Source: Sutcliffiella horikoshii (GTDB taxonomy: Bacteria > Bacillota > Bacilli > Bacillales > Bacillaceae_I). Taken from it: a DNA stretch of 45,089 bases. The DNA lies in contig NZ_JAIVKY010000010.1 of assembly GCF_020524325.1 (NCBI RefSeq), positions 1-45,089 on the forward strand. The letters run 5' to 3'. A program made the position numbers and the translations under genes. The notes under the pieces are model-generated. The model did no database searches. It saw nothing but the letters and a program-made list of their open reading frames with translations, and had not been told where the DNA came from. This document shows positions 15,695 to 23,732 of the stretch, piece after piece; the stretch's first letter is position 1, and each line of letters opens with the position of its first letter.

Positions 15695-16990
15695 TTAATG
15701 CACATTTGTTAAGAACGTCAGGAAGAAGAGTGCCGCGATCACGTATAGTGGAGCGGAGACTTCTTTTGCTTTGCCTAGTAAGAGCTTCATTAGCGGGTAG
15801 GCAATGAAGCCGAATGCGATGCCGTCTGCGATAGAGTAAGAGAATGGAATCATTACAATTACTAGAAAAGCAGGGAATCCTTCTGATAGGTCTTGGAAGT
15901 CGATTTGCTTCACAGATTGAAGCATCAGTACACCAATGATAATTAAGATTGGTGAAATCGCACTGCCAGGAATTATTTTAATGAAAGGAATCGCAAACAT
16001 GGAAAGCAAGAATAGGCTTCCTGTCGTTATTGCTGTTACACCGGTTCTTCCGCCAGCAGCAATACCTGCTGCCGTTTCCACTGTTGAAACGGTAGGGCTG
16101 GTACCGAAAAGCCCACTTGTTAAAATGGAGATTCCGTTTGCCTGGAAGGAACGTTTGAACTTTTCAGGGCGATTGATCATTCCCAGGTGTCCGTTGATAA
16201 GCCCGATGTTCTCAAACAAGAGAACCATCGTTAAAGAGAAGACAGCCACTAAGAACGTGAACTCTCCAATCTTTGTAAATGAAACGGCACCAAATAAGGA
16301 AAGATAGCTATCCAACGGTAAAGCACTTCCACCAACATCAGAGAAGTTTACCACTCCCAAAGCAGCTGCGATAACCGTACCAGCAACAATACTAATTAAA
16401 AAGTTTGCTGGGACATTTCGCATAAACAATGTTACGGCTAAAATCACCGTCAGGATCGTGGCAATCACATAAGGACTAGAAACATCTCCAAGTGATAATA
16501 AAGAGTTTTCGCCTTTTACAATAAGTCCGCCTTTTTCCAAACCAATCAAGGTCAAGAATAACCCTAACCCAACCGTAATCGCATGCTTTAAAGAGCTTGG
16601 AATCGCCTCGAGTAGCACTTGTGCAAGTTTTGTAAACGAAATGATTGTTACAATCACACCAGAAACCACTACGACGCCCAATGCTTCTTGCCAGGTTAAT
16701 CCCATAGAATGAACCAACGTATAGGTGAACATTGCGTTGATCCCCATACCAGGAACAAGGATGATCGGCGCATTCGCCCAAAATCCCATCAGCCAACAAC
16801 CTACAACACATGTGAGGATGGTGGCGATGATTCCGGCTTCAATTGGAATACCTGCTTCTGCAAGAATCGTTGCATTAACAGCAATAATGTACACAATGGT
16901 AAAGAATGAAATCATTCCGGCCATCAATTCACGCTTTAAAGTCGTCTCATGACCAGCCAGATCAAATGAATTCTTCATCCATTGAAGCAT
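15695..16990 (-). CDS. NCS2/AzgA-family purine permease
   Basis: A 431-aa proton-coupled nucleobase importer with about 12 to 14 helices. AzgA-type signatures are present: AGMISFFTIVYIIAVN near residue 25, PGMGINAMFTY near 79, and FGTSPTVSTVETAAGIAAGGRTG near 300 (only partly quoted in families as TSPTVSxxE). The expected substrates are guanine, hypoxanthine or adenine, as in B. subtilis PbuG and PbuO; which of these cannot be decided. The ATG has AAGGTG 9 bp upstream. The 170-bp leader was read for a purine riboswitch and none was seen. Confidence 0.9.
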   Translation of the reverse strand: MLQWMKNSFDLAGHETTLKRELMAGMISFFTIVYIIAVNATILAEAGIPIEAGIIATILTCVVGCWLMGFWANAPIILVPGMGINAMFTYTLVHSMGLTWQEALGVVVVSGVIVTIISFTKLAQVLLEAIPSSLKHAITVGLGLFLTLIGLEKGGLIVKGENSLLSLGDVSSPYVIATILTVILAVTLFMRNVPANFLISIVAGTVIAAALGVVNFSDVGGSALPLDSYLSLFGAVSFTKIGEFTFLVAVFSLTMVLLFENIGLINGHLGMINRPEKFKRSFQANGISILTSGLFGTSPTVSTVETAAGIAAGGRTGVTAITTGSLFLLSMFAIPFIKIIPGSAISPILIIIGVLMLQSVKQIDFQDLSEGFPAFLVIVMIPFSYSIADGIAFGFIAYPLMKLLLGKAKEVSAPLYVIAALFFLTFLTNVH

Positions 16991-17161
16991 AGTAAAACAC
17001 CTTATTCAGTTTCCCTCTCCCACCCGGCCGCACAGGACCCACAAACAAGTATTATAACTCGCAATCATTCATCCGACAATAGAAAATTAAAAAGTATATT
17101 TGTAAGAATGTTCAGAAAAAACACGCGCTTTTTTTAGGAGAAATGGGGTAAACTGGTAGTA

Positions 17162-17554
17162 ATGAATAGGAAAAGGGTGAGTGCGGTGGACTTTTTTCGA
17201 CTAACAGATGAAAAAATTAGAAAAGCTTATGAAGATGGAGAGTTTGAAAACCTGCCTGGTTACGGTAAACGACTCGAACTCGAAGATTTATCAAATGTCC
17301 CTCCTGAGATGAGAATGGCATACAAAATGATGAAGAACGCGGGGATGATGGAAGAACAGCAGGTTCGAACAGAGATTGAGTATTTAGAAGACCTTATCGA
17401 TGGAGTGCACAGTGACATGGAAGAAGCCAGGTTGAACCAAAGGCTAACAGAGAAACAGCTACGATTACAGCAACTAGTCCAAAAGAAGAAAAAAGACGCC
17501 AATTCAGCGGTTTTCAAAGACTATCAGAACCAAATCTTGAAAAGGTTCGATTAA
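17162..17554 (+). CDS. DUF1992 (DnaJ homologue subfamily C member 28-like) protein
   Basis: A 130-aa protein. The family core is at about residues 10-75: KIRKAYEDGEFENLPGYGKRL, then PPEMRMAYKMMKNAG. The remainder is a helical, charged tail. Despite the family name there is no J domain. Function is unknown in bacteria. ATG 17162 is reported; the in-frame GTGs at 17177 and 17186 lie closer to AAAAGGGTGAG and are possible true starts. It is a single gene with a terminator 6 bp after the stop. Confidence 0.83.
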   Translation: MNRKRVSAVDFFRLTDEKIRKAYEDGEFENLPGYGKRLELEDLSNVPPEMRMAYKMMKNAGMMEEQQVRTEIEYLEDLIDGVHSDMEEARLNQRLTEKQLRLQQLVQKKKKDANSAVFKDYQNQILKRFD

Positions 17555-17560
17555 ACTTAA

Positions 17561-17608
17561 GGAAAAAGGACGGATCCCCCAGAATAGATGTGGATCTGTC
17601 CTTTTTAT
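17561..17608 (+). terminator. Terminator of the DUF1992 gene
   Basis: AAAAAGGACGGATC pairs with GGATCTGTCCTTTTT (one mismatch) across a loop of about 15 nt. Confidence 0.8.
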
Positions 17609-17640
17609 GTGGGCATTTTTTAGTATATTCATTCAGATGG

Positions 17641-17760
17641 CAGGTATATCCATTGTAAAAGTGATATATCCATTGCAAAACCAGTATATCCATTGTAAAA
17701 CTGATATAACCATTGCAAAAGTGATATATCAACTGTAAAACCGATATATCCATCGTAACA
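17641..17760. repeat. Six-unit 20-bp tandem repeat
   Basis: Six exact 20-bp periods (17641, 17661, 17681, 17701, 17721, 17741) follow the consensus STGATATATCCATTGTAAAA. Third-position variation is not coding-like and 20 is not a multiple of three. The array lies in the 371-bp gap between the DUF1992 terminator and the two-component operon, 46 bp upstream of the 11-bp phased boxes. Confidence 0.92.
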
Positions 17761-17772
17761 AAATATCTAACT

Positions 17773-17852
17773 TTACATAGAAGTTACACGAACATTACAC
17801 TTTCAATTCTCATCAAATTCTCATCCCACGAGCACCAATATTTAGGTAGTAT
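17773..17852 (+). promoter_or_regulatory. 11-bp phased boxes and promoter of the two-component operon
   Basis: TTACAT (17773), TTACAC (17784), TTACAC (17795), ATTCTCAT (17806) and ATTCTCAT (17817) recur at exact 11-bp steps, the pattern bound by OmpR-family dimers. The two ATTCTCAT copies end where a -35 would lie for the TAGTAT at 17847-17852. A matching pair precedes htrA at 20039. Confidence 0.6.
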
Positions 17853-17925
17853 TAAAGAGAGACTTAAAATAAGGCAACTCGTCTAAAATAAATCTAGAAC
17901 CCACACGTAAGGTGGAGGTGCAACC

Positions 17926-18603
17926 ATGTGCAAAGTATTAATAATAGAAGACGAGAAGAATCTTGCTCGCTTTATTGAGCTAGAGCTACAATATGAAGGT
18001 TTTGAAGTGGCAGCATCCTATGATGGGAGAGAAGGTCTTGACCTTGCACTAAAAGAAGATTGGGATATTATCTTGTTAGATTTAATGCTCCCTGGACTTA
18101 GTGGGATGGAGGTTTGCCGAAGAATCCGTGCAGCTAAAGAAACACCTATCATTATGCTGACTGCAAGGGATAGTGTGATGGACAAAGTATCAGGTCTTGA
18201 TAGTGGTGCGGATGATTATATGTCCAAGCCGTTTGCTATTGAGGAGCTTTTAGCAAGGATCCGTGCACTTTTTCGCCGCATGGAAGGGAAGAGGGAAGAG
18301 GAGAATAATATCCTGTCCTTTAGGGAGCTAAAAGTAGACCTGGATGCAAGAACCGTCATGAGGGCGGAAGAACAGATAGATCTGACAAAGAGGGAATTTG
18401 ACCTGCTTGTGATTTTCATGACCAATATTAACAGGGTGCTGACAAGAGAGCTTTTACTAGACAAGGTATGGGAACTTGGGTCTTATGCGGAAACAAATGT
18501 TGTCGATGTTTATGTCCGATATTTGCGCAATAAGATTGATAAACCAAGTGAAGAAAGCTACATCCAAACAGTAAGAGGGACAGGTTACGTGATGAGAAAA
18601 TGA
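17926..18603 (+). CDS. OmpR/PhoB-family response regulator (ArlR/YkoG type)
   Basis: A 225-aa response regulator. Receiver domain: acidic pocket E8-D9, phospho-acceptor Asp52 (LLDLMLPG), Thr in MLTARD and Lys in SKPF. The winged-helix DNA-binding domain follows from about residue 130 (LTKREFDLL, then VDVYVRYLRNKID). The start MCKVLIIEDE has AAGGTGGAGG about 8 bp upstream. It overlaps the kinase gene by 4 bp. The closest types I recognise are S. aureus ArlR and B. subtilis YkoG; gene order with htrA instead recalls CssRS. It probably binds the ATTCTCAT boxes upstream of itself and htrA (inference). Confidence 0.92.
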   Translation: MCKVLIIEDEKNLARFIELELQYEGFEVAASYDGREGLDLALKEDWDIILLDLMLPGLSGMEVCRRIRAAKETPIIMLTARDSVMDKVSGLDSGADDYMSKPFAIEELLARIRALFRRMEGKREEENNILSFRELKVDLDARTVMRAEEQIDLTKREFDLLVIFMTNINRVLTRELLLDKVWELGSYAETNVVDVYVRYLRNKIDKPSEESYIQTVRGTGYVMRK

Positions 18604-20027
18604 ATCAATTTCAAAGGTATGTAAAACAACTGCCAATCAGGTGGAAAATAACTATATGGTCCTCCTTGGTATTATTCGTTCTTTTCGTAGCATACAACTC
18701 TGTTCAATATTATGTGATGAGGACTTGGATGATTGAACAAGAAGAACGCAATATACAGGAAAAGATGAAAGAGATTCAGGCATATTTCTCAGAGCAACCT
18801 TTTTTTGTAGGTAGGACGGAAATAGTAAACAGCAGCGGTTTTATCGAGAAAGTAAATGAAACCAATGAACTTATCCGTGTCATTGATAAAGATGGAGCTC
18901 TGCTGGTTGCCGTTGCAACAAATCTCCCACGAGAATTACTTATCACTCCAGTAGAAAGCAAAAACCTGGAACATGTGAAAGTAAATGGAAAACATTATCT
19001 CATTCATCGAAAACCTGTGATTACCAATGGATTTATTGGGTACATAGAAATAATAAGAGACTTAAAGAATTATGAACGGCTTCGAGGATTGATTTTCCTT
19101 GTCACCTGGTCTGCCGGTGCCGGAGCGATTCTATTGAGTGGAGTCGGTGGTATGCTTATTGCCAAACAACTCCTTGCACCGATTCAAGCGCTCACAGATA
19201 CGATGAAGCGAATTAAGATGCGCGGATTTAAGGAACGTGTACCTCAGGATAAAAATCAAAAGGATGAAATAGCAGATTTGTCTAATGTTTTTAATGAAAT
19301 GATGGATGATGTGGAGATTTCTTTCCAAAAACAAAAACAATTTGTAGAGGATGCCTCCCATGAATTGAGAACGCCAATATCCATTTTAGAGGGACATCTT
19401 AAACTGCTCAACCGATGGGGTAAAAATGATCCTGAGGTACTAGAAGAATCATTAAAGGCATCAGAACAGGAAGTAGAAAGGCTCAAAATGCTCGTCTATG
19501 AACTGCTGGAACTCACCCGCTTGGAATCCGACCGGCTGGAATTAGCTGAGGACTTCATTGAGCCTGTCCATGTTGTGGAAGATGTTGTGAAGAAATTCAC
19601 TTTGCTCTATCCTTCTCTGACATTTAAGTATGAAAACACCTTGAATAGTGAAATGAAAGTGGCGATTGCAGAAAGACATTTGGAACAGGTGCTTATCATC
19701 CTACTTGATAACGCCGTGAAATATTCTAACGGATCCACTACTGTTGAAATCGTTACAGAACAAATCCAGAATCAATTTGCTTTATCCATTAAAGATTACG
19801 GCATTGGTATTCCAAAAGAGGATTTAGAAAAAGTCTTTGATCGATTTTATAGAGTGGATAAGGCACGGAGCAGAGAAAAAGGTGGTCAAGGTCTCGGTCT
19901 GTCTATAGCTAAGAGAATGGTAACTAATTACAGAGGCACCATTACAGCGGATAGTATTGAAGGAGAATGGACGGAAATTACGGTAACGCTAAATGGTGTA
20001 TTAGAAGAAGAAACACAACAAGAGTAG
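18600..20027 (+). CDS. Sensor histidine kinase of the ArlS/YkoH type
   Basis: A 475-aa membrane kinase. Two transmembrane helices (about 17-40 and 164-188) flank a 125-residue extracytoplasmic sensor domain, followed by HAMP (189-242). The dimerisation and phosphorylation box is FVEDASHELRTP with His254. The ATPase domain carries N box LLDNAVKYS, GIGIPKEDLEKVFDRFYR, and GGQGLGLSIAKRM. It overlaps the regulator by ATGA. The sensor domain has no recognised ligand site. Position before htrA suggests that envelope or secretion stress is the signal. Confidence 0.92.
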   Translation: MNQFQRYVKQLPIRWKITIWSSLVLFVLFVAYNSVQYYVMRTWMIEQEERNIQEKMKEIQAYFSEQPFFVGRTEIVNSSGFIEKVNETNELIRVIDKDGALLVAVATNLPRELLITPVESKNLEHVKVNGKHYLIHRKPVITNGFIGYIEIIRDLKNYERLRGLIFLVTWSAGAGAILLSGVGGMLIAKQLLAPIQALTDTMKRIKMRGFKERVPQDKNQKDEIADLSNVFNEMMDDVEISFQKQKQFVEDASHELRTPISILEGHLKLLNRWGKNDPEVLEESLKASEQEVERLKMLVYELLELTRLESDRLELAEDFIEPVHVVEDVVKKFTLLYPSLTFKYENTLNSEMKVAIAERHLEQVLIILLDNAVKYSNGSTTVEIVTEQIQNQFALSIKDYGIGIPKEDLEKVFDRFYRVDKARSREKGGQGLGLSIAKRMVTNYRGTITADSIEGEWTEITVTLNGVLEEETQQE

Positions 20028-20038
20028 CACACAAAAAA

Positions 20039-20088
20039 ATTCTCATCATATTCTCATTTTTCTTTAAGATTACTTTCATCCTTATAGG
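20039..20088 (+). promoter_or_regulatory. ATTCTCAT direct repeats and likely promoter of htrA
   Basis: ATTCTCAT occurs at 20039-20046 and 20050-20057, 11 bp apart, as at 17806-17824. A TATAGG (20083-20088) follows about 25 bp downstream, nearly the same geometry as upstream of the regulator. It sits in the 103-bp gap between the kinase and htrA. Confidence 0.6.
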
Positions 20089-20130
20089 GTTAAATAGAAG
20101 TAGATAAAAAATTGATGAGGTGAATTAAAT

Positions 20131-21372
20131 ATGGGTTATTATGACGAGCATGTAACTCAAAAGAGAACTAGGAAAGAAAAGAGCTTCGGAAAAGTAGTGT
20201 TTGCAGCTGTGACTGGAGGAGTTATCGGAGCGCTTGGAATTGTAGCTATGTTACCAGTCCTATTAGATTGGGGATTTTACATGGATAACAATGAAGCGGG
20301 TGCTTCTGAAACAGCACCAATGAGTGTAGAAACCAACTCGGTTGTTCAAACAGACCAGGTGGAATACGAAAAAATACAAACAAATATAACAAATGCGGTA
20401 GAAAACGTTTCTGAAGCTGTAGTTGGGGTAGTTAATATACAAAGAGGCGGAAATTCCCTATTCGACCCACGTGGTGCGCAAGGAGATCAGGAGGCAGGAA
20501 CCGGCTCGGGTGTTGTTTACAAGAAGGAGAACGGTAAAGCCTATATTGTAACTAACGCTCATGTTATTGACGGAGCTTCTAAAGTGGAAGTAAGTCTTGT
20601 AGATGGAACAAGAGTAGAAGCTGAAGTCGTAGGTAGTGACGCTTTAACGGATTTAGCCGTACTAACGGTGGACGAAGCAAACATTAAACAAGTTGCAAAA
20701 TTCGGTGATTCTGATGCAATCACACTTGGTGAACCGGTCATTGCTATTGGAAATCCATTAGGACTTGAATTCTTTGGATCTGTTACTCAAGGAATCATAA
20801 GTGGAAAAGAGCGGATTATACCCGTTGATATAGATCAAAATGGCCAACCTGACTGGGAAGCAGATGTTATTCAAACGGATGCTGCCATTAACCCAGGTAA
20901 CAGTGGTGGAGCACTTGTTAATCTTCGTGGTGAAGTTATAGGTATCAACTCCATGAAAATAGCTCAATCAAGAGTTGAAGGTATAGGATTTGCCATTCCA
21001 ATCCGTGCTGTTCAACCTATCATTGAGGATCTTGAAAAACATAAAGAAGTACAAAGACCATTTATGGGAGTCGGCTTAGCGTCACTTTCGGATGTTCCTC
21101 TTGAAGCACAAAGGTCTACTTTAAAGCTTCCTGAAGAAGTGAAAAGTGGAATTGTCGTGACAGGAGTAGAACCAACTTCCCCTGCAGATAAGGCTGGTCT
21201 TAAACAATACGATGTTATCGTAAAACTTGATGATCAAGAAATAAAGGACGCACTTGGTTTAAGAAAATTCCTTTATAGCCAAAAGAATATCGGTGACATG
21301 ATGAAAGTTACCTATTATCGTGATGGTAAATTGGAAGAAACAGAAATGAAACTAGTTAAGCAGATGTTCTAG
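20131..21372 (+). CDS. htrA: HtrA/DegP-like membrane serine protease with PDZ domain
   Basis: A 413-aa S1C protease, the usual length and layout of Bacillus HtrA. It has a cytoplasmic basic N-terminus, one anchor helix at about 21-43, and a protease domain with His144 (TNAHVID), Asp174 (TDLAVL) and Ser258 (NPGNSGGAL). A PDZ domain spans about 310-400 (PFMGVGLASL, then PADKAGLKQYDVI). It degrades or refolds misfolded exported proteins at the membrane-wall interface. GAGGTGA lies 7 bp before the ATG. The upstream ATTCTCAT pair suggests control by the adjacent two-component system. B. subtilis has htrA, htrB and htrC paralogues; which one this matches is not decided. Confidence 0.93.
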   Translation: MGYYDEHVTQKRTRKEKSFGKVVFAAVTGGVIGALGIVAMLPVLLDWGFYMDNNEAGASETAPMSVETNSVVQTDQVEYEKIQTNITNAVENVSEAVVGVVNIQRGGNSLFDPRGAQGDQEAGTGSGVVYKKENGKAYIVTNAHVIDGASKVEVSLVDGTRVEAEVVGSDALTDLAVLTVDEANIKQVAKFGDSDAITLGEPVIAIGNPLGLEFFGSVTQGIISGKERIIPVDIDQNGQPDWEADVIQTDAAINPGNSGGALVNLRGEVIGINSMKIAQSRVEGIGFAIPIRAVQPIIEDLEKHKEVQRPFMGVGLASLSDVPLEAQRSTLKLPEEVKSGIVVTGVEPTSPADKAGLKQYDVIVKLDDQEIKDALGLRKFLYSQKNIGDMMKVTYYRDGKLEETEMKLVKQMF

Positions 21373-21437
21373 TATGAGATGAAATAAATTATGTATGTGT
21401 GAAAGTCCAATAATCTAACGAATAGAGGGATGAAAAC

Positions 21438-21572
21438 ATGCAAAAGACTGTAGAAAAAGCGAAAAAAGGGATCGACGTCAGAAAAATCGTTGATAAGTAT
21501 AAAGCTAAAGGAATTAAGGTAGAAGTTGTAAAACCAAGGTTAGATCTAATTAAAGGCTTAAGCCCACAATAA
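21438..21572 (+). CDS. Small basic protein, 44 aa
   Basis: A 44-aa Lys-rich open frame (MQKTVEKAKKGIDVRKIVDK at the start, GLSPQ at the end). The ribosome site is modest (GAGGG with 7 to 8 bp spacing). It lies 65 bp after htrA with no terminator between, so readthrough from htrA is possible, and it ends 28 bp before a good terminator. No family is recognised. Confidence 0.55.
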   Translation: MQKTVEKAKKGIDVRKIVDKYKAKGIKVEVVKPRLDLIKGLSPQ

Positions 21573-21600
21573 CTATATATACTCCCCCTTAAATATATAT

Positions 21601-21650
21601 AGGCGACCTGTTATCAAGTTTGGTAACTCGTCGCCTTTTGTGTTTTATGC
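21601..21650 (+). terminator. Terminator of htrA and the 44-aa gene
   Basis: AGGCGAC pairs with GTCGCCT across a loop of about 20 nt that contains GTTATC/GGTAAC, then TTTTGTGTTTT. Confidence 0.7.
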
Positions 21651-21667
21651 CATATTTTTTAGACAAA

Positions 21668-21699
21668 CTAAAAAACCGGACATGAGTCACGGTTTTCAA
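21668..21699 (-). terminator. Terminator of the 54-aa gene
   Basis: Read on the minus strand: AAAACCG, an 11-nt loop, CGGTTTTTTAG. Confidence 0.7.
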
Positions 21700-21714
21700 A
21701 GGGGGGAGTTCTAT

Positions 21715-21879
21715 TTATTTCGTAATTAATTCTTGAACCATGTATTTCTGATAGACGTGAATAATTTCTTCGTCATCCATTCCTAGAACTTCTTCACGCA
21801 GGTGGCCTTTGTTAGTCAATGTTTGTTCTACACTTTCACGTTCCATGTCCGTTAAAAAGTATCTCTTTGAAACTATCAT
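21715..21879 (-). CDS. Small acidic protein, 54 aa, BH0509-like C-terminus
   Basis: A 54-aa frame starting MIVSKRYFLTDMERESVEQT with a GAGGTG site 8 bp upstream, followed by its own terminator. Its C-terminal half (GMDDEEIIHVYQKY) shares the pattern M-x-D-x-x-I-x-H-x-Y with the 49-aa protein encoded at 28771-28920. Both are probably short helical proteins of one Bacillus family of unknown role. Confidence 0.7.
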   Translation of the reverse strand: MIVSKRYFLTDMERESVEQTLTNKGHLREEVLGMDDEEIIHVYQKYMVQELITK

Positions 21880-21983
21880 CTACTAGCACCTCGTTTGTTT
21901 TTTAGTATTTAATGATAGTATTCCCAGTTTAGTAGAATAATATACATTAATACTAAAAAAAAATGAAAAGTTTTTTTGTTGCT

Positions 21984-22064
21984 AAAACACCGCTGTTGAT
22001 TTCCGGAAATGGCTTCGCTTTCCTAGGGGGCTCACGTGAGCATCCTGGGAAAGCCTGACGCCAC
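21984..22064 (+). repeat. Dispersed palindromic element, copy E (left part only)
   Basis: It begins CACCGCTGTTGATTTCC and continues with GGCTTCGCTTTCCTAGGGG, but similarity stops near AAGCCTG. A matching right-end fragment lies at 22246-22281, beyond copy F. Confidence 0.7.
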
Positions 22065-22090
22065 TGAAAAAGTCTATAAATTTAGATGTA

Positions 22091-22232
22091 GTTTAGACAC
22101 CGCTGTTGATTTCCGAAAAAGGCTTCGCTTTCCTAGGGGCCTGCTGGAGCATCCTCGGCTACGCCTGCGGGGTCTCCACCTAGCGCTATCTCCCTCAGGA
22201 GTCTCCGCTTTTTTCTCCAATCAACAGCTACG
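22091..22232 (+). repeat. Dispersed palindromic element, copy F (complete)
   Basis: A complete member of the B/F subtype: GTTTAGACACCGCTGTTGATT at the left (first 20 bases diagnostic), GCGGGGTCTCC in the centre, and CCAATCAACAGC at the right. The left end shares the GTTTAGACACC extension with copy B. Confidence 0.85.
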
Positions 22233-22245
22233 AATCATCATAAAA

Positions 22246-22281
22246 CGCAGGAGTCTCGCGTCTTTCACTCCAACCAACAAG
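22246..22281 (+). repeat. Right-end fragment of the dispersed element
   Basis: CGCAGGAGTCTCGC followed by CTCCAACCAAC matches the right arm of copies B and F. It has no left arm of its own and probably completes copy E around copy F. The rest of 21880-22330 shows no gene. Confidence 0.55.
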
Positions 22282-22330
22282 GCGAAATTGTTAATACATT
22301 GCATTTACTAATTTTCTTAATAAGTCAGCA

Positions 22331-23194
22331 TCATTGCTTTTCTATATATTCAAATAGAAAGGATTGGCCGTTTCGGTAGAATCTTGGGTCGTAGATGCCG
22401 AGTCTTTCTTTGTCATCGACAATGACGACGAATGGAGACCACTCGTATAAGGTTTTTGCTTCTGGCACTTGGGCAAATAATGTGTCCAAGTCGGCTGCTT
22501 CTGCTGATTTTAAGGTGTATTGCAATGTAGGACTAGTGAAAAGTGCATCGTCAAAGATTTCCACTGTATGTTCGTTTTTCCCTATCACAGAAAAATGCCA
22601 AGGTAGGAAACTTGCAGACAATGCTACTTGCTCGTATTTATCTTCGTATTGCTTGTATAACATATAACCTTGGCTTGTTTGTATGGCAACATGGGCAATA
22701 ATCAATATCCATACCAAACGATATAGGAGATGTCTCTCTTTATTCCAAAGCTTTCTGGCGAAAAAAGCGATCGCAATAATTGTCCAGATGACAAAGTCCA
22801 CAATTGGGATGGTGCCAAAGGTTACTCTTATAGAGGAGAATGGTTCTAGATAGCCGGTTCCCCATGCATTAAACAAGTCTGCTGTGTTATGTATGAATAC
22901 AGCAATAAGCGGAACCCAGAAAAAGCGCCAATCTTTTCTTTTTAAAAACCAAATACTGAGTAAAAAGAAGAGCAAAGCCCATATCGGAACCATAAATAAC
23001 GAGTGAGTTATTCCTCTGTGCCACATTTGGTACATGCCTTCTGTGTCCCAGAGGCTGGAAATGACATCACTGTCCGGGATTTGGCTTGCCCCGACAGCTG
23101 AGACAAACATTGCAATCTTAGTCTTTTTATAATCTTGGCGTTTATCTACTGCGCCATAAATGGTCATCCCAAAAAGTGTGTGGGTAATGGTATC
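22331..23194 (-). CDS. YdjM/YfhP-family membrane-bound metal-dependent hydrolase
   Basis: A 287-aa membrane protein with about five helices in the first 200 residues. Family histidines are visible in MDTITHTLFG at the start, WHRGITHSLF near 68, and the HNTADLFNAWGTG segment near 118. The C-terminal 100 residues are soluble. The family is annotated as metal-dependent hydrolase; in B. subtilis the relative YfhP is also reported to affect transcription of a neighbour. GTG 23194 is preferred over ATG 23212 because AGGTGG lies 6 bp before it and the family starts MDTxTH. It is monocistronic; no clear terminator was seen. Confidence 0.85.
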   Translation of the reverse strand, partial: DTITHTLFGMTIYGAVDKRQDYKKTKIAMFVSAVGASQIPDSDVISSLWDTEGMYQMWHRGITHSLFMVPIWALLFFLLSIWFLKRKDWRFFWVPLIAVFIHNTADLFNAWGTGYLEPFSSIRVTFGTIPIVDFVIWTIIAIAFFARKLWNKERHLLYRLVWILIIAHVAIQTSQGYMLYKQYEDKYEQVALSASFLPWHFSVIGKNEHTVEIFDDALFTSPTLQYTLKSAEAADLDTLFAQVPEAKTLYEWSPFVVIVDDKERLGIYDPRFYRNGQSFLFEYIEKQ

Positions 23195-23257
23195 CACGGT
23201 AAGCCACCTCATTATATGTCTATTGTAATTTCATTTTACCTTATGAACAGTAAATAA

Positions 23258-23290
23258 AAAAAGAAACAACCTTCTTGAGGCTGTTTCATT
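23258..23290 (-). terminator. Terminator of the 55-aa membrane gene
   Basis: Minus strand: GAAACAGCCT, loop, AGGTTGTTTC, then TTTTTTTATTT. It overlaps the last codon of the gene. Confidence 0.78.
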
Positions 23291-23453
23291 TTGCGTTTAT
23301 GGATTCATTTTCTTCTGTCGGTTCTGGAGGCAGAGGATCGATTTCGATGGCGTCTTTTTTGTTAAGTCCTTGTGAGACATTATAGAGAAAGATGCCCATC
23401 AGTAAGAATAATAATAAGACAAATCCTATGGTTGCTGCGTAAAGAAAAACCAT
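23286..23453 (-). CDS. Small single-pass membrane protein, 55 aa
   Basis: It starts MVFLYAATIG, with one helix at about residues 4-26 and a Pro/Glu-rich cytoplasmic or external tail (DPLPPEPTEENES). AGAGGGGGGA lies 6 bp before ATG 23453; the frame opens earlier at 23474 without a ribosome site. No family is recognised, although such short anchors with acidic tails are common in bacilli. Confidence 0.75.
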   Translation of the reverse strand: MVFLYAATIGFVLLLFLLMGIFLYNVSQGLNKKDAIEIDPLPPEPTEENESINAK

Positions 23454-23543
23454 GCTTATCCCCCCTCTGTACACTTATATGCAGATGGAGAAGGGGCTAG
23501 TACTATGATTGTTAAAGGGTTGAATGTTAATTTTTGAGATTTT

Positions 23544-23677
23544 CAGCTGTTGATTGGAACAAATGCCGAAGACTCCTGCGGGGGAGTAGCGGCAATGTTG
23601 AGACCCCGCAACGAAGTGAGGAGGCTCAAGGTCGCCCCGCGGAAAGCGAAGGCATTTGTGGAAATCAACAGCGGCGT
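23544..23677 (-). repeat. Dispersed palindromic element, copy G (inverted)
   Basis: Complete inverted copy, from CAGCTGTTGATTGGA to GAAATCAACAGCG, between the 55-aa gene and yfkK. Arms AATGCC and GGCATT plus a central GAGACC/GGAGG region give the same fold as copy D. Open frames across it are shadows. Confidence 0.85.
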
Positions 23678-23695
23678 TTAACAAAGTATATAATA

Positions 23696-23723
23696 AAAAA
23701 CACCTACCGAAGTAAGTGTTTTG
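23696..23723 (-). terminator. Terminator of yfkK
   Basis: Minus strand: AAAACACTTAC, TTCG loop, GTAGGTGTTTTTT (one mismatch). Confidence 0.75.
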
Positions 23724-23732
23724 TAAGTCGTA

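Noticed and set aside
16991-17161. Purine riboswitch in the permease leader
   Set aside because: The conserved three-way junction and loop sequences were not found.
17926-20027. Naming the two-component system CssRS
   Set aside because: The htrA neighbour fits, but the regulator sequence reads closer to ArlR/YkoG and the box differs from that described for CssR, so no symbol is given.
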